This document shows, in pieces, positions 6,800 through 9,243 of a stretch of DNA of 9,243 bases. The stretch lies in contig MHDY01000004.1 in assembly GCA_001803705.1 (NCBI GenBank), forward strand, positions 1-9,243, in the 5' to 3' direction. Both the position numbers and the translations under genes were made by a program. The notes under the pieces are model-generated. The model did no database searches, was not told the origin of the DNA, and worked only from the letters and a program-made list of their open reading frames with translations. Position 1 is the first letter of the stretch, and each line of letters starts with the position of its first letter. The stretch comes from Nitrospirae bacterium GWC2_56_14 (GTDB taxonomy: Bacteria > Nitrospirota > UBA9217).

Positions 6800-7363
6800 T
6801 CAGCCCGCCTGGGGCTTGCGAACGGCGGCGCCCCGCGGACCAACACCCCTGCCGGGCTGACGGAGGGATGAAGGATTCTTGAGTATTTCCCTGAGACGCG
6901 AAGAATGAATATGACAGATAGCGGCGGCCAGGGCATCGGCGGCATCGACCGGATGCGGGACCTTCGGCAGGCAGAGCAGCGTTTTCACCATGAGCTGCAC
7001 CTGCTTTTTTTCAGCTTTCCCGGTGCCGACAACGGCTTGTTTGACCTCCGTCGGGGCATACTCGAACACCGGCAGACCCGCATTCATTGCCGCAAGGATG
7101 GCCACGCCACGGGCATGGCCGAGCTTGAGCGCCGACTGCATGTTCTTGGAAACAAAGAGGTCCTCCACCACAACGCAATTCGGCCGGTACTTTTCGATGA
7201 TCTTCTCAAGTTCTTCATATATTTTTTTTAACCGCTTCGGGAGCGGCTGCTTTGCCGAGGGGCTGATGCCTCCCGACGCTACATGGAACAGCCGATGGTC
7301 CTCTTCGGCAACGATCCCGTAACCGCTCGTCAACGTCCCCGGATCGATCCCCAGAACTCTCAT
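6800..7363 (-). CDS. ruvC: RuvC, Holliday junction resolvase
   Basis: RuvC is the dimeric, metal-dependent endonuclease that cuts Holliday junctions symmetrically. All four acidic catalytic residues are in place: D7 in MRVLGIDPG, E67 in VVVEDLF (64-70), and D140 and D143 in HPVDAADALAAAICH (137-151). The linking motifs SALKLGHARGVA (77-88) and YAPTEVKQAVVGTGKAEKKQV (102-122 region) are standard. At 187 residues it is a little longer than E. coli RuvC (173), owing to a Gly/Pro/Arg-rich tail after about residue 160 that looks disordered. The ATG at 7363 has GGAGG four bases upstream, the strongest initiation signal in the ruv group. The gene is 101 bp after yebC, a linkage shared by many bacteria. 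Confidence 0.97.
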   Translation of the reverse strand: MRVLGIDPGTLTSGYGIVAEEDHRLFHVASGGISPSAKQPLPKRLKKIYEELEKIIEKYRPNCVVVEDLFVSKNMQSALKLGHARGVAILAAMNAGLPVFEYAPTEVKQAVVGTGKAEKKQVQLMVKTLLCLPKVPHPVDAADALAAAICHIHSSRLREILKNPSSLRQPGRGVGPRGAAVRKPQAG

Positions 7364-7419
7364 ACATCCTCCAAAGCAGAACGAAACCTCAGAATACAGA
7401 AGTCAACGTGAATCAAAAA

Positions 7420-7461
7420 CTGTTATCTGTCCCCTGCGTTCTGCCCTCTGCCGCCTGCCGC
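7420..7461. repeat. six imperfect 7-nt tandem units between yebC and ruvC
   Basis: Read on the plus strand, the stretch splits exactly into CTGTTAT, CTGTCCC, CTGCGTT, CTGCCCT, CTGCCGC and CTGCCGC. All six units start with CTG and the last two are identical; adjacent units match at 24 of 35 positions by my count. The run ends just past the yebC stop codon (7467-7465) and fills the yebC side of the 101-bp gap. It codes for nothing. The unit length equals that of the repeats upstream of yebC, though the sequence differs. Confidence 0.65.
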
Positions 7462-7464
7462 CAC

Positions 7465-8208
7465 TTATTCCGCATTCAGGATCTCGTCAGGGATATCGAA
7501 GTTCGCATACACGTTCTGGACGTCATCATTGTCTTCGAGCGTATCAACAAGCCGCAGCATCTGATGCGCCTCTTTGCCGTCGAGCTTTACGTAGGTCTGC
7601 GGGATCATGGTGATCTCCGAGAGATCCAGGGGCACGGCTGCGTCTTCCAGCGCCTTTTTCACTTTTTCGAAGTCGCTGAGCGCCGTGGTGATGACGAAGT
7701 TCCCGTCCTCGGCCTGCATGTCCTCGGCGCCGGCATCCAGCGCCAGCGTCATCAGCTGGTCCTCGTTGGCTTTGGCGCCGTTGACCACCAGATATCCTTT
7801 TTTATGGAACATCCAGGAAACGCAGCCCGCTTCCCCCATATTCCCGCCGGCCTTGCTGAAAATATTCCGGATCTCGGAAACGGTCCTGTTCCGGTTGTCC
7901 GTCAGGGCCTCGATAATGACCGCGACCCCGCCCGGTCCGTATCCTTCGTAGGTTATTTCCTCGTAGGATACCCCCGGCAGCTCGCCCGTACCCTTCTGGA
8001 TGGCCCGCTTGATGTTCTCGGCAGGGAGGCTGACTGATTTCGCCTTGGCGACCGCGGTCCTGAGACGCGGGTTGCCGTCGGGGTCACCACCGCCCAGCCT
8101 GGCGGCAACGGTGATCTCTTTGCCGATCTTCGTGAATATCTTTCCTCGCTTTGCATCCGTAGCAGCTTTTTTATGCTTCGTTGTCGCCCACTTTGAATGA
8201 CCTGACAT
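7465..8208 (-). CDS. yebC: YebC/PmpR-family regulatory protein
   Basis: This 247-residue protein starts with the family signature MSGHSKWATTKHKK and continues with DAKRGKIFTKIGKEI, the basic helical N-terminal domain. Other conserved blocks are GGGDPDGNPRLR, LPAENIKRAIQKGTG (about 60-74), YEGYGPGGVAVIIE (about 83-96), NRNRTVSEIRNIFSKAGG, and MFHKKGYL. The family has two proposed roles: DNA-binding transcriptional control (for example PmpR in Pseudomonas) and ribosome-associated help in translating difficult stretches such as polyproline. The sequence alone cannot choose between them. The start is fixed by the signature and by GAGGGAGG upstream; an open frame reaching back to 8268 translates AT-rich intergenic repeat and is not part of the protein. 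It heads the yebC-ruvC-ruvA-ruvB group. Confidence 0.97.
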   Translation of the reverse strand: MSGHSKWATTKHKKAATDAKRGKIFTKIGKEITVAARLGGGDPDGNPRLRTAVAKAKSVSLPAENIKRAIQKGTGELPGVSYEEITYEGYGPGGVAVIIEALTDNRNRTVSEIRNIFSKAGGNMGEAGCVSWMFHKKGYLVVNGAKANEDQLMTLALDAGAEDMQAEDGNFVITTALSDFEKVKKALEDAAVPLDLSEITMIPQTYVKLDGKEAHQMLRLVDTLEDNDDVQNVYANFDIPDEILNAE

Positions 8209-8212
8209 GAAA

Positions 8213-8220
8213 CCTCCCTC
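8213..8220 (-). promoter_or_regulatory. strong ribosome binding site of yebC
   Basis: On the minus strand GAGGGAGG lies four bases before the ATG at 8208. It decides the yebC start against the longer in-frame alternative at 8268, which has no such signal. Confidence 0.85.
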
Positions 8221-8226
8221 AAAATA

Positions 8227-8336
8227 CAAATTCCAAATAGTAACCAATTTCAAAGCTCCAATTACCAAAACGTTTGAGACTTGATGCCTGGTTATTGGTG
8301 CTTATTTGTTATTTGATACTTGGTATTTAGTGTTTG
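8227..8336. repeat. AT-rich imperfect inverted repeat built of 7-nt units upstream of yebC
   Basis: The 137-bp gap before yebC is mostly repeat. The left arm (8227-8268) splits into CAAATTC, CAAATAG, TAACCAA, TTTCAAA, GCTCCAA, TTACCAA. The right arm (8288-8336) splits into CTGGTTA, TTGGTGC, TTATTTG, TTATTTG, ATACTTG, GTATTTA, GTGTTTG. The right arm resembles the reverse complement of the left: 8255-8267 and 8289-8301 agree at 11 of 13 positions as an inverted pair. The base composition is far more AT-rich than the flanking genes. It could be a dispersed intergenic repeat or fold as an imperfect hairpin in the yebC leader. No convincing -35/-10 pair was found inside it. Confidence 0.65.
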
Positions 8337-8345
8337 CCGTTCCGC

Positions 8346-9243
8346 CTACTCGTGTTCCCCATCTTCCTTGAGCTTGGTAAAGATCATCCTGCCTGCCGCG
8401 GTCTGGAGCACGCTCGTAACAGCCACTTCCATATTTTTGTTGATGTACTTCCTGCCGTTCTCGACTACGATCATCGTACCGTCATCGAGGTAGGCGACTC
8501 CCTGGCCCGGCTCCTTGCCTTCCTTCAGGACAAAAACGCGCATGCTCTCGCCCGGCAGCGCCACGGGCTTTACGGCATTGGACAGGTCATTGATGTTCAG
8601 CACCTTGACGCCCTGAAGCTCCGCGACCTTGTTCAGGTTGAAATCGTTGGTGATCACTTTTGCACTGAGCTTTTTGGCAAGAGCGATAAGCTTGCTGTCC
8701 ACCTCCCGGATCTTCGGAAAATCATCTTCAATGATCCGGACCTCCATGTGGCTCATTTTCTGGATCCGGTGCAGGATATCGAGACCGCGGCGGCCGCGGG
8801 CGCGTTTCAGCGAGTCCGAGGAATCCGCAATATGCTGGAGTTCATGCAGGATGAACTGCGGAATGATGATGATGCCGTCGAGAAACTCCGTCTCGCAGAC
8901 GTCGGCGATCCGGCCGTCGATGATCACGCTGGTGTCCATGATCTTGATGTTTTCGTCCGCCCCGCCCTTAAAAAGCTTCTTGATGTTCGAGGGATTGAAC
9001 CGTTCACCTTCCCGGACGCCGATGGTGATGCCCAGGTACCCGAAAAAACCGTTCATCAGCAGCAGGATAAAATCGCGTATGCTCCTATCGAGCGGAACCA
9101 GCCTGAGGGGAGCGGCGATAATGTTCGCAGCGGTCAGCCCCAGGATGAAGCCGAGGATCCCTCCGACAATGACCTTCAATGAAACCCGTCTGAACAAAAA
9201 TTCCGTAAGAATGATAAGTACGGCAACCCCGAATCCTATCGCC
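8346..9243 (-). CDS. membrane-anchored PIN/TRAM domain protein (YacL-like), 5' end cut by the window edge
   Basis: The frame is open to the right edge, so the N-terminus lies outside; the first visible codons (AIGFGVAVLIIL) are hydrophobic, and a TTG at 9197 is not a credible start. About 298 residues are visible. First come two or three membrane helices (roughly the first 70 residues, including VGGILGFILGLTAANIIAA and FILLLMNGFFGYLGI). A PIN nuclease domain follows, with MDTSVIIDGRI (acidic metal ligand), FILHELQ and VITNDFNLNKVA, and then a C-terminal TRAM domain (from about VKPVALPGESMRVFV to AGRMIF), a predicted RNA-binding beta-barrel. The architecture equals Bacillus YacL, whose full length is about 360 residues, so roughly 60-70 residues are missing. 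PIN domains are usually RNases; the substrate here is unknown. A 137-bp gap separates it from yebC. Confidence 0.93.
   Translation of the reverse strand, partial: AIGFGVAVLIILTEFLFRRVSLKVIVGGILGFILGLTAANIIAAPLRLVPLDRSIRDFILLLMNGFFGYLGITIGVREGERFNPSNIKKLFKGGADENIKIMDTSVIIDGRIADVCETEFLDGIIIIPQFILHELQHIADSSDSLKRARGRRGLDILHRIQKMSHMEVRIIEDDFPKIREVDSKLIALAKKLSAKVITNDFNLNKVAELQGVKVLNINDLSNAVKPVALPGESMRVFVLKEGKEPGQGVAYLDDGTMIVVENGRKYINKNMEVAVTSVLQTAAGRMIFTKLKEDGEHE

Noticed and set aside
6799..6945. Longer RuvA starting inside ruvC
   Set aside because: The family N-terminus begins at MIASLTGRL, and the product from 6798 has the normal length of 199 residues.
7408..8037. Plus-strand open frame (209 codons) opposite yebC
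   Set aside because: It begins in the 7-nt repeat region and has no ribosome binding site or domain. It is a shadow of yebC.
8209..8268. Longer YebC with 20 extra N-terminal residues
   Set aside because: The extension is translated intergenic repeat. The conserved N-terminus MSGHSKW and the strong ribosome binding site fix the start at 8208.
8334..9182. Long plus-strand open frame (282 codons) opposite the PIN/TRAM gene
   Set aside because: The codon bias of a GC-rich gene keeps the opposite frame open. The PIN and TRAM motifs on the minus strand are unmistakable, and the plus-strand product resembles nothing known to me.

Overview
This window reads as an ordinary bacterial chromosome segment. 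Every convincing gene is on the minus strand, so the biological order runs from the right edge to the left: membrane PIN/TRAM protein (cut by the right edge), yebC, ruvC, ruvA, ruvB, an MFS-type membrane protein fused to a spermidine-synthase-like domain, a small TPR protein, queH, a secreted SpoIID-type protein, a larger TPR protein, and a third TPR protein cut by the left edge. Gaps are short (4-nt overlap to about 140 bp), so one or a few long transcripts are likely. No tRNA, rRNA, CRISPR array, insertion sequence or phage gene was seen.

Organism. The DNA is fairly GC-rich. The set yebC-ruvCAB, QueH-type queuosine synthesis, a SpoIID-domain protein and TPR proteins of the O-mannosyltransferase-tail type suggests a Gram-negative, probably anaerobic lineage such as Desulfobacterota or Nitrospirota. 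This is an inference from gene content, not a demonstrated placement.

Right half (about 5045-9243): genome maintenance. RuvC is the Holliday-junction resolvase, RuvA the junction-binding tetramer and RuvB the AAA+ branch-migration motor. YebC belongs to a family linked to transcription control and to translation of difficult peptides. All catalytic residues checked are intact.

Left half (1-5008): envelope and tRNA modification. The MFS/SpeE-like fusion overlaps a small TPR gene by 4 nt. QueH makes queuosine from epoxyqueuosine in tRNA, and the SpoIID-type protein is predicted to cleave peptidoglycan glycan strands. Three TPR proteins (3006-3425, 468-1199, 1-397) share the same architecture: one N-terminal membrane segment, an RN-x-V motif, W and SP positions, then TPRs. 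They look like free-standing copies of the C-terminal tail of GT-C/TPR membrane proteins.

The most unusual DNA is not coding. Three intergenic gaps in the yebC-ruv region contain degenerate repeats with a 7-nt period, each with a different consensus (8227-8336, 7420-7461, and weakly 6109-6184). A perfect 11-bp-arm inverted repeat sits directly on the queH stop codon (2403-2425). I see no convincing evidence for a wholly new multi-gene system. The best leads are the TPR-tail family with its coupled MFS/SpeE partner, and the heptad repeats.
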